A stretch of DNA of 64,000 nucleotides from the NCBI RefSeq assembly GCF_035762905.1, contig NZ_DASUCC010000063.1:1-64000 (forward strand). The letters run 5' to 3'. Of this stretch, positions 52,001-59,821 are shown in pieces. A program made the translations under genes and the position numbers. Each line of letters begins with the position of its first letter. Position 1 is the stretch's first letter. The stretch comes from DASYTH01 sp035762905 (GTDB lineage: Bacteria > Actinomycetota > Actinomycetes > Mycobacteriales > Pseudonocardiaceae). The notes below the pieces were generated by a model, which did not search any database, was not told the DNA's origin, and saw only the letters and a program-made list of their open reading frames with translations.

Positions 52001-52585
52001 GAAGTGCTGCCGGGCCTCCGCGGCGCGCGCGGTCAGCTCGTCGAACCGGAGCAGGTCGAGCTGGTCGGTCTCGACCGCGAGCCGGTAGCCGCCGCGGGCC
52101 GAGGTGATCAGCCCGGTGCCGGGCCGGGACAGGCCGGCCACCTTGCGTAGCCGGGACACGTAGGTGTGCACGAGGTTGTGACAGCTGTCCGGGGGGTGGG
52201 CGCCCCAGAGCATGTCGATGATCTCCTCGCGGTGCACCACCCGGTTGGGTTGCAACGCGAGCAGTGCGAGCAGGCAGCGCTGCTTGAGCGGGCCCATCTC
52301 CACCGGCTGGGTGCCCCGGCGCAGCTCGAGCCGGCCGAGCACGCCGATGCACAGGAGGTCGGCGCCCCGGTCGCCGGCCGGCCACTGCCCGTCCAGGACC
52401 AGGCCGACCGCCTCGGCGAGGCGGCGTAAGGATTCCCGGCGTGGCCGGGTCACCCGGCCCTGTTCGATGTACCGTACGGCGCGGACGCTCACCCCGGCCC
52501 GGCCGGCGAGTTCGGCCTGGGTAAGCCCGGCACGAATGCGCCCGGCGCGCAGGGCTTCACCGAACGTCGCGGAATTTGCGTCCAC
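49073..52585 (-). CDS. SARP-type regulator: XRE HTH + OmpR-like HTH/BTAD + NB-ARC + TPR
   Basis: The 1170-residue product has, in order, an XRE HTH (about 9-65; LRAGRIRAGLTQAELAGRAG, VSVRAVRYIEQGR), a winged OmpR-type HTH (82-160; LLALLALQPNRVVHREEIID), a BTAD domain (165-315), an NB-ARC ATPase with P-loop GTAGVGKTA (near 392) and LILLDNASGADQV, and a C-terminal TPR array (about 800-1165; SSLHNLGRVHSQLGKPATAS). This is the AfsR/SARP architecture plus an unusual N-terminal XRE domain. Such regulators often activate antibiotic or secondary-metabolite genes, but no biosynthetic cluster lies adjacent. GTG 52585 has GGAGGGGG 6 nt upstream; ATG 52603 is an alternative. Confidence 0.88.
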   Translation of the reverse strand: MDANSATFGEALRAGRIRAGLTQAELAGRAGVSVRAVRYIEQGRVTRPRRESLRRLAEAVGLVLDGQWPAGDRGADLLCIGVLGRLELRRGTQPVEMGPLKQRCLLALLALQPNRVVHREEIIDMLWGAHPPDSCHNLVHTYVSRLRKVAGLSRPGTGLITSARGGYRLAVETDQLDLLRFDELTARAAEARQHFADPEATLALYEEALGLWRGPAVADLPEEVRHHPAATAVTGRRLAAALAHADTALDLGRHEPVVEQLRPLVHTEPLHEGLHARLMLGLAGSGQQAAALRLFADIRTRLAEDLGIEPGPEIGAAYLRIIRSDVPAVAARPGPGHAQRAHPTPAQLPADTGGFTGRDEHIDRLDEVLRRRESEGGNAVTITAITGTAGVGKTALAVHWAHRVRDRFPDGQLYVNLRGYASDSPVRPLEALTRFLHALGLPSERVPVDEEEAVGLYRTHLADRRALILLDNASGADQVRPLLPGTPGCLVLVTSRDRLAGLTATEGAHRITLDVLEPEDAQQLLARMIGDARPDAEPGAVADLAEACAYLPLALRIVAANLASLPHTTITDYTDELRKRGRLAELVVEGDEQGAVRAAFDLSYEMLDPEARQLFRVLGVHSGPDFTADAATALTAGGVVATRRLLGQLAGAHLVTEHAAGRYQFHDLLREYAADRAHDEDGAERINAAIGRLLDHYLHTTDAAGRLLYPHVLRMPLPSPGHLINPPATGADAIEWLDGELANLIAAARGAKPALQRYSWLIADALRGYFVARGHGSEGVVVCQAALAAAERAGDDRAKASVNDILGLIHYNLSDYPKAIDYHCTALTLNRRTGNAAGEASSLHNLGRVHSQLGKPATASLYYEQSLTINRRIGNRYGEATDLTYIGASWLSRGRPDRALTHHTQALANIEARDKGTLEATAYSGIGTAHWALGQLGDAARYHHDSLLIFRRIGHRLGEASVLVCLAETNCDAGRYQEASVQAHRCVLLGRQLGERRPEVGGLEVLATVYLRRGHHEAAVRYYMEALQVARRIGFGYGETSVLIGLSAALRVRGRISEAVAQCRAAIAVMHDSGMRLLEGRAVTELAHCYLALGNLGQAAAHADRAVKVVRERRQRLIEARALRVRGLIAEAAGDLTGARSTWVAAMDIFSDIGTPEADEVRELLSGPRP

Positions 52586-52867
52586 CGGCGACCCCCTCCG
52601 CATGCAACTTGCCGCTCATAGTGGCGGCGAAGTTGCCGGTTAGTCACCACATGTCACCCGAACGGATCAATTAGAGCAGTTCAAAGCCGCAGCTGAATCA
52701 CGTTCCGTGCCCAATTTGGGTCCAGACCCGCTCCAGTCAGGGTGTCAGACCAGGCGACTACTGTCAGTCCTCATGAGGGGATGCGCGCGACACCCTGGGG
52801 GTGCGCCGCGAGCATCAACTCCTGGGGGAACCGGTCTTGCCAGGCCCGACGCGGGCCAGCCTTCCGC

Positions 52868-52906
52868 GCCGGGCCGGTGACAACCAGGGGGCGTCACCGG
52901 CCCGGC
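52868..52906. repeat. Perfect 14-bp-arm hairpin upstream of the antitoxin gene
   Basis: GCCGGGCCGGTGAC (52868-52881) and its complement (52893-52906) flank an 11-nt loop, ending 19 bp before the -10-like TACACT. Between it and the SARP gene (52586-52867) no gene is seen. The structure could be an operator for the small protein or a terminator of a transcript from the left. Confidence 0.6.
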
Positions 52907-52924
52907 AGCACCACCGATCGGCCG

Positions 52925-52930
52925 TACACT
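52925..52930 (+). promoter_or_regulatory. -10-like element suggesting a leaderless antitoxin mRNA
   Basis: TACACT ends 7 nt before the GTG of the 68-residue protein and there is no Shine-Dalgarno sequence. A transcript starting about 7 nt after it would begin at the start codon. No good -35 is visible. Confidence 0.4.
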
Positions 52931-52937
52931 TGATGTT

Positions 52938-53144
52938 GTGGGTAATCCCGCCGCGGCCCAGCGGCTGCGCCTGGCGCTCGACATGTACGAGGCCGGCGAG
53001 CGCATGCAACCCCAGCGCCTGAAGCGCACCCACCCTCAGGCCAGCGGCGCCGAGATCGACGCCGAGCTGCAAACCTGGCGCCGCCACCGCCCCGGCGCCA
53101 CCCACGGCGACTGCCCCGGCCACCCCTCTCCCCGGTTCGAGTGA
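52938..53144 (+). CDS. Small protein, probable antitoxin partner of an AbiEii-like toxin
   Basis: The 68-residue product (MGNPAAAQRLRLALDMYEAG, GERMQPQRLKRTHPQASGAE, then EIDAELQTWRRHRPGA) is helical and basic. It overlaps the following nucleotidyltransferase-like gene by 4 bp, a normal arrangement for toxin-antitoxin modules. I recall similar small proteins next to AbiEii-type genes in actinobacteria but cannot prove it here. It has a GTG start and looks intact, unlike the toxin gene. Confidence 0.65.
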   Translation: MGNPAAAQRLRLALDMYEAGERMQPQRLKRTHPQASGAEIDAELQTWRRHRPGATHGDCPGHPSPRFE

Positions 53145-53706
53145 ACCTCGTCGAGGCCACCCTCCGGCGCATCGCCGGCGATCTCAACCGGCAACACCAA
53201 CCATGGGCTCTCGTGGGCGGCTTCGCGGTATCGGCCGGGCCGAGCCGCGGTTCACCCGCGACGTGGACGTCGCCGCCACCGTCACCGACGACTCGGCTGC
53301 CGAACAGCTCATCCACTCGGTGGAACATGACGACGCGGAGCGGCTGGCCACCGCCCGGCTCGGCGTGTCCCCGACTGACCACGGCGGCCAGGTGATCGTC
53401 GATGTACTGTTCGCCAGTTCCGGCATCGAGCCGGAGATCGTGCGGGCCGCCGAGCCGATCGAGATCCTGCCGGGTCTGACCGTGCCGTGGCGCAGACCGG
53501 CCACCTGATTGCCACAAAGCTGCTCGCGCGGGACGACGAGACCCGGCCGCAGGACCTGGCCGACCTTCGGGCGCTGCTGGCCGGGTGCACGGCGCGGGGT
53601 CTAGCGCTGGCCCGGGGTGGCGTCAAGCTGATCAGCCAGCGGGGGGTTCGACCGGGGCCGGGACCTGCTGGATGCACTCGACCGGTTGGTTGAGCCAGGG
53701 CCTTAA
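53141..53706 (+). pseudogene. AbiEii/AbiGii-like nucleotidyltransferase toxin, multiply frameshifted
   Basis: Coding sense moves between frames at least three times. The start frame gives TLRRIAGDLNRQHQPWALVG and GGFAVS, as in the nucleotidyltransferase active-site region. A second frame gives EPRFTRDVDVAATVTDDSAA with the DxD metal motif, VEHDDAERLATARLG and VIVDVLFASSGIEPEIVRAA. A third gives VAQTGHLIATKLLARDDETR with LADLRALL. A final shift after an LISQRG segment, in a G-rich run near 53641, restores DRGRDLLDALDRLVEPGP before TAA at 53704. The toxin is presumably inactive, while the partner gene is intact. Confidence 0.7.
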
Positions 53707-53747
53707 TCGGCGGTCCTTCGTGGAATGCGGCGGGTAGCCTCTGCGCC

Positions 53748-55940
53748 GTGGGGTGGCGGGATCTTGGCGGGGGCGGCTCGGGCGGGGCGGGCGGGTGGCC
53801 TCGGCTGGGGTGGCTGACCCTGATCGTGCTGCTGGCGATGGGGTTCGCGGTGGTGGCGTCGCGGCCCGGAGCGCCGCAGGTGCGGCCGGCGACCGGCGAC
53901 GCGGCCCGCGCCGAACGGGCGATCGACATCCTGCTCGACCCCGGGTCCGGCCGCGACCCGATGGCCGACCTGCCGGCCGACTTCACCGCGGTCACCGGGC
54001 ACGTGCCGGCCCGGATGGGCGCGCCGGACGGCACCGTGCGCGCGGTCTACCCGGAGGGCGGCTGCTCCTCCCCGTGGGGCGACGACGACACCCGCTGGGA
54101 CTACGGCGTCGGCTGCCGGGCCCACGACCTCGGCTACGACCTGCTCCGCTACGCCGATGCCAAGGGCCAGCCACTCAGCCCGGAGCTGCGCGAGCGGCTG
54201 GACAACCGGCTCTCCGACGACATGCACGGCATGTGTGACATCAACCCGCGCGGCACGCCCCGGCTCTGCCACCTGGTCGCCTCGCTCTACACCATCGGCC
54301 TGATCGTCAACTCCTGGCACCAGCGCTGGGGACCGCCGCGCCGCGAGCCGGTCGGCCCGTGGAGCATCGGCCTGGTGGTGATCGCCCTGCTGATCGCCGC
54401 CCGCACCCCGGCGCTGAGCGGCCGGGCCCGCCCCTGGCCCACGCCGGCCCCAAGACCGCCGCGGTCCGAGACCGAGGCGGCCAGGGCCGGCTACCTCGGC
54501 TTCCTGCAGGTCGCCAGCCTGGCCGGGATCGTGCTGGCCGAGTCGGTGCTGGCGCTGGCCGCCTGGGGATCGGCCCAGGACACCTGGACCGTGCCGCTGA
54601 CCTGGCTGCTCCAACTGGTTCCGGTGTTCTTCCTGGCCGGCGGCTACGCCAACGCGCTGGCCTGGCGGGCCGCCCGGACCGGCGGCGGGTTCGGCGACTA
54701 CCTGGTCGGCCGGATCGGCTGGCTGTCCGGACCGGTGCTCGCCTTCGTCACCGCCTGGCTGGTCGTGCCGCTGTCGCTTGAGCTGTTCGCGGCGCCCCGG
54801 GAGGCCACCGCCGCGTTCGGCCGGGTGGTGCTGCAGCCGCTCTGGCTGCTCGGGCTGTACCTGCTGGTCGTGGCGGCGACACCGGTGACGCACGCGCTGC
54901 ACCGCAGGCTGCCCCGGCTCACCCCGGCGGTGCTGCTGGCCGTCGTGGTGACCATCGGCCTGGCCGGACACGGCTCGGTCGCCGCACACGCCGGCGGGAT
55001 CGTCCTCGCGCTGCTGTTCGCCCAGCTCGGCTTCCACTACGCGGACGGCACGCCGTGGCGGATCCCCAGGCCGGTGTTGGTGACCGGCGCGCTGACCGCG
55101 AGCACCGGCCTGGTCGTGCTGACCGCGGCCGGTGCCGTTCCCGGGCGGCTGATCGCCGAGCCCACCCGGTACGCCTCGTTCGTCCCGACGCTGCTCGGCG
55201 TGCTGCTGATCGGCCTGGTCCAGGTGTGCCTGGTCGCGCTGCCCCGGGAGCGCGGCGTGCTGGCCGTGGCCGCCCGGGTGCCGGCCCGGTCCCGGGCGAT
55301 GCTGCGGGACACCCCGATGACCGCCTACCTGGTCTACCTGTGCGCGATGGTGCTGCTGGCCGGGCTGATCGCGGCCGCCCGATCGGCCAGCCTGATCGCG
55401 GGCGGCGCGGACTGGCTGACCCGGCCGCGCACGCTGCTGGCGCTGGCCATGGTGGCGGTGCCGGCGATGCTCGCGTTCCTGCTGTTCGAACGGCGGCGCC
55501 CGGCGCTCGCCGACGACCCGCTCGCGGACCTGGAGCCGGATCCGGCCGGCCCGGCGGGCCCGCTGGACGGGCTCGCCGCCGCGCTCGGCGTGGCCTACGG
55601 CGCGCTGGGCCTGCTTGGCTTCGCCGCCACCGGGATCACCGCCTCGGCCGACCCGCCCGAGGTGCTCGGGCTCCCGCTCGACCCGATCGCCAACCTGATC
55701 CACCTGCTGCTCGGCTGGTACCTGCTGCACTGCGTGCGGATCCAGACGATCACCCGGCCCGGGCCGTGGCTGCTCACCGCGATAGCCTGCGTGCCGCCGA
55801 TGATCACGACGATGAGCGGCCTCGGCTTCGCCGTGCACGGAGCGACCATGCTGCTCGCACTCGGGGTCGCGGCCGGGCGGTTCCCACCGGTCCAGGCCCT
55901 GCGCACCAGGTCACGGCCGGTACCGGAGGGCACCCGATAG
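53748..55940 (+). CDS. Phospholipase A2 domain fused to multi-pass membrane and DUF4383-like domains
   Basis: The 730-residue product has an N-terminal membrane anchor (LGWLTLIVLLAMGFAVVAS), then a prokaryotic phospholipase A2-like domain with the His-Asp catalytic dyad in WDYGVGCRAHDLGYDLLRYA and paired Cys residues. About ten further transmembrane segments follow, resembling an acyltransferase-3 type membrane protein, and the C-terminal part (about 610-715) has DUF4383-like features (GVAYGALGLLGFAATGITA, PIANLIHLLLGWYLLHC). The frame is continuous. The arrangement suggests an enzyme that releases and perhaps transfers phospholipid acyl chains at the outer membrane face. The GTG start lacks a Shine-Dalgarno sequence, with TAGCCT 7 nt upstream, so it may be leaderless. 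Confidence 0.8.
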   Translation: MGWRDLGGGGSGGAGGWPRLGWLTLIVLLAMGFAVVASRPGAPQVRPATGDAARAERAIDILLDPGSGRDPMADLPADFTAVTGHVPARMGAPDGTVRAVYPEGGCSSPWGDDDTRWDYGVGCRAHDLGYDLLRYADAKGQPLSPELRERLDNRLSDDMHGMCDINPRGTPRLCHLVASLYTIGLIVNSWHQRWGPPRREPVGPWSIGLVVIALLIAARTPALSGRARPWPTPAPRPPRSETEAARAGYLGFLQVASLAGIVLAESVLALAAWGSAQDTWTVPLTWLLQLVPVFFLAGGYANALAWRAARTGGGFGDYLVGRIGWLSGPVLAFVTAWLVVPLSLELFAAPREATAAFGRVVLQPLWLLGLYLLVVAATPVTHALHRRLPRLTPAVLLAVVVTIGLAGHGSVAAHAGGIVLALLFAQLGFHYADGTPWRIPRPVLVTGALTASTGLVVLTAAGAVPGRLIAEPTRYASFVPTLLGVLLIGLVQVCLVALPRERGVLAVAARVPARSRAMLRDTPMTAYLVYLCAMVLLAGLIAAARSASLIAGGADWLTRPRTLLALAMVAVPAMLAFLLFERRRPALADDPLADLEPDPAGPAGPLDGLAAALGVAYGALGLLGFAATGITASADPPEVLGLPLDPIANLIHLLLGWYLLHCVRIQTITRPGPWLLTAIACVPPMITTMSGLGFAVHGATMLLALGVAAGRFPPVQALRTRSRPVPEGTR

Positions 55941-56063
55941 GGCGAGCCGTCCGCGCGGCGGTTCGGCCGCGGGCCGCGGGCTGTGTCACGCTGAACACAA
56001 CCGAACCGGGGGCCGGCACGTCACACTGGTAGGGGACCGCGAGTTCGAACGGGAGGAGAGCGG

Positions 56064-57668
56064 GTGAGTTATCGGCCACCGAGGTCGTCTGGCCGTCACC
56101 CCCACGACCGCTACGACGCGGAGCCCAGAACGGACCGGATCGCCGACGCCCGCTGGGTGCCGCCGCCGACCCGGGAACCGCGTCCCCGCCCGCGACCGCG
56201 GCCGGCCCGCCGGCCGCCGCGCAGCTACACCGGCGCCAAGACCGCGGTGGCCGCCCTGTCCACGCTGGTGCTGGCCGGCACCGGCTACTACTGGTCCACG
56301 CTCAACCAGTGGGAGCAGGGCCTGACCCGGCAGGACGTCATCGACACGCGGCCGACCGAGCGGCCGGCCGACGGCGCCATCGACATCCTCATGGTCGGCA
56401 TGGACAGCCGCACCGACGCGCAGGGCAATCCCCTGTCCAAGGATCTGCTGCGCGAGCTGAACGCCGGCAAGGTGGACGGCACACTGAACACCGACACCCT
56501 GATCCTGATCAGGATCCCGAACGACGGTGGGAAGGCGATCGGGGTCTCGATGCCCCGGGACTCCTACGTGAACATCCCGGACTACGGCAAGCACAAGATC
56601 AACTCTGCCTATGCGCGGGCGAAGAACACCGCGATGGAGCGGCTGCGCCGGGAGGGTCAGCGCGACCAGCCCACCCTCGAGGTGCAGTCCAACCTGGAAG
56701 GTGCCAAGAGCCTGATCGGCACGGTGGAACAGCTGACCGGGGCGACCGTCGACCACTACGCCGAGATCAACCTGCTCGGCTTCTACGACATCACCAACGC
56801 GATCGGCGGGATCGAGGTCTGTCTGAACAAGGCGGTCAACGACTCCCTGTCCGGCGCCCGGATGCCGGCCGGCCGGCAGACCCTGTCCGGCGCACCGGCG
56901 CTGGCCTTCGTCCGGCAGCGGCACGGGTTGCCCAACGGCGACCTGGACCGGATCGTGCGCCAGCAGGTGTTCATGTCCGGGATGGCGAAGAAGGTGTTCT
57001 CCGGCGACATGCTCACGCCCGGCTCCGAGACGCTGGACAAGCTGCGCGCGGCCGTACAGAAGTCGGTGGTGCTGGACCAGGACTGGAACGTCATCGAGTT
57101 CGCCCAGCAGATGATGGGCTTCACCGGCGGCAACCTGGAGTTCAAGACCATTCCGGTGGGCAGCATCGCGCTGCGCACCGGGGACGGCGACGCGGTCGAG
57201 GTGGACCCGCGCCAGGTGCGGACGTTCGTCGACGGGCTGCTGCACGGCGGTGAGCAGCCGGCCAGCGGCGCCCCGGTTCCCCAGGCCCCGTCGGACGCCG
57301 ACATCACCGTGGACGTGCGCAATGCCTCCGGCCGCACGGGCCTGGCCGGCGAGGTGGCCAGATCGCTGACCGCGCAGGGCTTCGGGGCCGGCCAGACCGG
57401 CAACGCCACCACCCGGGCCAACTCCGTCGTGCGGTTCGCCGTCGGCGAGCAGGACAACGGCGACCGGGTGGCGTCGGTGCTCGGCGGCCTGCCGGTGGAG
57501 GCCGACCGGAACATCTCTCCCGGGCACGTGACCGTCCTGATCGGCCGGGACTTCCAGCCGAACACCGGCAACCAGCTCTCCGGCGACCGGTCGCTGGCCG
57601 CCGATCCGGCCAACCCGGCGGCGGCGCAGCCGGCCGCGGGCCCGTCCGCCGAGGGTTGCGTGAACTGA
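56064..57668 (+). CDS. LytR-CpsA-Psr (LCP) family protein with LytR_C domain
   Basis: The 534-residue product has a Pro/Arg-rich cytoplasmic N-terminus, one membrane segment (TAVAALSTLVLAGTGYYW, about 55-75), and an LCP domain (about 105-365) with ILMVGMDSR, SMPRDSYVNIP, INSAYARAKN and DLDRIVRQQVFM. Arg residues in these motifs bind polyprenyl phosphate. A LytR_C domain (about 412-495; DITVDVRNASGRTGLAGEVA) follows. LCP enzymes attach polymers such as teichoic acid or arabinogalactan to peptidoglycan. GTG 56064 has GGAGGAG upstream. No wall-polymer genes are adjacent. Confidence 0.9.
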   Translation: MSYRPPRSSGRHPHDRYDAEPRTDRIADARWVPPPTREPRPRPRPRPARRPPRSYTGAKTAVAALSTLVLAGTGYYWSTLNQWEQGLTRQDVIDTRPTERPADGAIDILMVGMDSRTDAQGNPLSKDLLRELNAGKVDGTLNTDTLILIRIPNDGGKAIGVSMPRDSYVNIPDYGKHKINSAYARAKNTAMERLRREGQRDQPTLEVQSNLEGAKSLIGTVEQLTGATVDHYAEINLLGFYDITNAIGGIEVCLNKAVNDSLSGARMPAGRQTLSGAPALAFVRQRHGLPNGDLDRIVRQQVFMSGMAKKVFSGDMLTPGSETLDKLRAAVQKSVVLDQDWNVIEFAQQMMGFTGGNLEFKTIPVGSIALRTGDGDAVEVDPRQVRTFVDGLLHGGEQPASGAPVPQAPSDADITVDVRNASGRTGLAGEVARSLTAQGFGAGQTGNATTRANSVVRFAVGEQDNGDRVASVLGGLPVEADRNISPGHVTVLIGRDFQPNTGNQLSGDRSLAADPANPAAAQPAAGPSAEGCVN

Positions 57669-57806
57669 TCCGGCCGTTGCCACCAGCGGTGTGGGCATTC
57701 GCCCCTTTGGGGGAACTGCGCAGTGCGTTGCGCAACTCGCGTAATGCAACGGCGTTTGCCGCCTCTTGACAGGTGGCAGTTTTGTCCGCACCCGCAAGGG
57801 GGACCG

Positions 57807-58277
57807 GTGGACCTCGACCTGGCGACCTATCAGCGAGTGCTCGGCGATGAGCTCCGCCGGCTGCGCAAGCGGCGCGGCTGGACCCGCAAGGAGCTCAACG
57901 ACCGCCTGTACAGCGACATCTCGCTGCAGACCCTGGCCACCTACGAGCTGGGCACCCGCCAGGTCTCCGTGGTCCGCCTGGTGGAGATCTGCCACGCGCT
58001 CGGCGAGCTGCCGCACGAGCTGCTCGCCCGGGTGCACGAACGCGTGTTCATCGAGGCTCCGGTCGGCCGGGTCCGGGTCAACCTGCGCAAGATCGCCCGC
58101 GACGACGCTCCAGAACTGCACCCGCTGCGCCGCTGGGCGCTCGGCCGGCTGGCCGAGGGATCCACTCCCCCCGGCGGCGGCGAGATCCACCTCGGCATCG
58201 CCGCCCTGGAACGCATGGCCGAGCTGTGCAGCATCGAGACCGTCGAGCTGATCGCCCGCCTGCGCGCGATCGAGTAA
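57807..58277 (+). CDS. XRE-family transcriptional regulator
   Basis: The 156-residue product begins MDLDLATYQRVLGDELRRLR, with a HTH of Cro/CI type (RKRRGWTRKELNDRLYSDIS, LQTLATYELGTRQVSVVRL) and a C-terminal helical dimerisation region (HLGIAALERMAELCSIETVE). The start GTG 57807 lies after AAGGGGG. Upstream, a 10-bp palindrome GTTGCGCAAC (57727-57736) may be its own operator. The gene follows the LCP gene by 138 bp and converges with a monooxygenase gene, with 3 bp between stops. Target genes are unknown. Confidence 0.82.
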   Translation: MDLDLATYQRVLGDELRRLRKRRGWTRKELNDRLYSDISLQTLATYELGTRQVSVVRLVEICHALGELPHELLARVHERVFIEAPVGRVRVNLRKIARDDAPELHPLRRWALGRLAEGSTPPGGGEIHLGIAALERMAELCSIETVELIARLRAIE

Positions 58278-58280
58278 TGG

Positions 58281-59747
58281 TTAGGCGAGTTGGTAGTCGG
58301 CCGGGTCGACGCGGCGGGTGCGCATCCAGTACCGCCAGGTGAAGCCCGGCCAGATGGTTCGGTTCACGCCCTTGGCATCCAGGTACCAGCTCGTGCAGCC
58401 GCCGGTGCTCCACACGCCCTCGGCCAGCTTTCGTTGGATCGCGGCCTGGAACCGGTCCTGCGCACCCTGCCGGACCTCCACCGCGCCGGCCCCGGCTCGC
58501 TCGGCCAGCCCGATCACCCCGGCCACGTACCGGATCTGCGACTCGATCATGAACACCACGGAGTTGTGCCCGAGCCCGGTGTTCGGCCCGAGCAGCAGGA
58601 ACAGGTTGGGGTAGCCGGCCACGGTGATCCCCAGATGCGTCTGGATCCCCCCGGAACGCCATTCCTTGGCCAAATCTCGGCCATCCCGACCGATCAGGTT
58701 GAGGTAGTCGAAGCCGTCGGTCACGTGGAAGCCGGTGCCGAAAATGATCGCGTCCGCCGGCCGCTCGACCCCGGCCGCGTCCACCACTCCGGTCGGCGTC
58801 ACCGCACTGACCCCACCGGTGACCAGGTGCACGTTGGGCCGGTTCAGCGCCGGGTAGAAGTCGTTGGCGATCAGCACCCGCTTGCAGCCCATGGTGTAGT
58901 CCGGGGTGAGCGCGGCGCGCAGCGCGGGATCGGTGATCGAGCGCTCCAGGTGCCACCGGGCGACGCGCTGGCCGAGCCGCAGCATGGCCGGGTGTCCGTT
59001 GAAGCCGAGCGCACGCGACTCGAGCAGCCAATAGAGCAGGTTCCGGTAGGCCCGCTGGGCGCCCGGCACCCGGTTGAACACGGTCCGGGCCCAGGCCGGA
59101 ACGTCGTGGTCGGGCTTGGGCATGATCCACGGCGGAGTGCGCTGGAACAGGTGCAGCTCGGCCACGTCGGGCGCGATCCGCGGCACGAACTGGATGGCGC
59201 TGGCCCCGGTGCCGACCACGGCCACCCGCTTGCCACGCAGGTCGTAGCCGTGGTCCCAGTTGGCCGAGTGGAACGCCGCGCCGGTGAACGTGTCCAGCCC
59301 GGGCAGGTCCGGGATGTTCGGGATGTGCAGCGCGCCGGTGCCGGCGACCAGGAACCGGGCGACGTACTCGGCGCCGGTCGCGGTGGCCACGTGCCAGCGC
59401 GCCTCGTCGGCGTCCCATCGGGCCCCGGTCACCTCGGTGCCGAACCGGATCGACCGGCGCAGGTCGTAGGCGTCGGTGACCCGGCGCAGGTAGTCCCAGA
59501 TCTCCGGCTGCGGGGAGAACGACCTGGTCCAGTTCGGGTTCTGCTCGAAGGAGAACGAGTACAGGTGCGACTGCACGTCGCAGGCGCAGCCCGGGTAGGT
59601 GTTGTCCCGCCAGGTTCCGCCGACGTCGTCGGCCTTCTCCAGCACGACGAAGTCCTCGCGTCCGTCCCGGCGGAGCTGGATCGCCATGCCGAGGCCGGAG
59701 AACCCGGTGCCGATCACGACCACGCCGGTCTCGAATCGCTCGCCCAT
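58281..59747 (-). CDS. Flavin monooxygenase of Baeyer-Villiger type
   Basis: The 488-residue product has an FAD Rossmann motif (VVVIGTGFSGLGMAI), GGTWRDNTYPGCACD, the Baeyer-Villiger fingerprint FTGAAFHSANW (about residue 154) and a second Rossmann motif VAVVGTGASAIQFVP for NADPH. It should insert oxygen into a ketone or oxidise a soft nucleophile. It is divergent to a TetR gene with a palindromic operator between them, indicating ligand-inducible expression. It is clearly homologous to the monooxygenase encoded at 61223-62683. Confidence 0.88.
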   Translation of the reverse strand: MGERFETGVVVIGTGFSGLGMAIQLRRDGREDFVVLEKADDVGGTWRDNTYPGCACDVQSHLYSFSFEQNPNWTRSFSPQPEIWDYLRRVTDAYDLRRSIRFGTEVTGARWDADEARWHVATATGAEYVARFLVAGTGALHIPNIPDLPGLDTFTGAAFHSANWDHGYDLRGKRVAVVGTGASAIQFVPRIAPDVAELHLFQRTPPWIMPKPDHDVPAWARTVFNRVPGAQRAYRNLLYWLLESRALGFNGHPAMLRLGQRVARWHLERSITDPALRAALTPDYTMGCKRVLIANDFYPALNRPNVHLVTGGVSAVTPTGVVDAAGVERPADAIIFGTGFHVTDGFDYLNLIGRDGRDLAKEWRSGGIQTHLGITVAGYPNLFLLLGPNTGLGHNSVVFMIESQIRYVAGVIGLAERAGAGAVEVRQGAQDRFQAAIQRKLAEGVWSTGGCTSWYLDAKGVNRTIWPGFTWRYWMRTRRVDPADYQLA

Positions 59748-59781
59748 CCGCCGCCCTCCGATCAGGTGTTACCGAGGGTCT

Positions 59782-59800
59782 ACCTTACTTGAAGTAAGGT
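59782..59800. promoter_or_regulatory. TetR operator palindrome between monooxygenase and TetR genes
   Basis: ACCTTACTT-G-AAGTAAGGT is a perfect 9-bp-arm palindrome in the 74-bp divergent gap. TAGAGT (59810-59815) near the TetR ATG may be a -10, so the operator would cover the upstream part of both promoters. Repression by the divergent TetR is strongly suggested. Confidence 0.8.
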
Positions 59801-59821
59801 TACTTGCGGTAGAGTCCGGCC

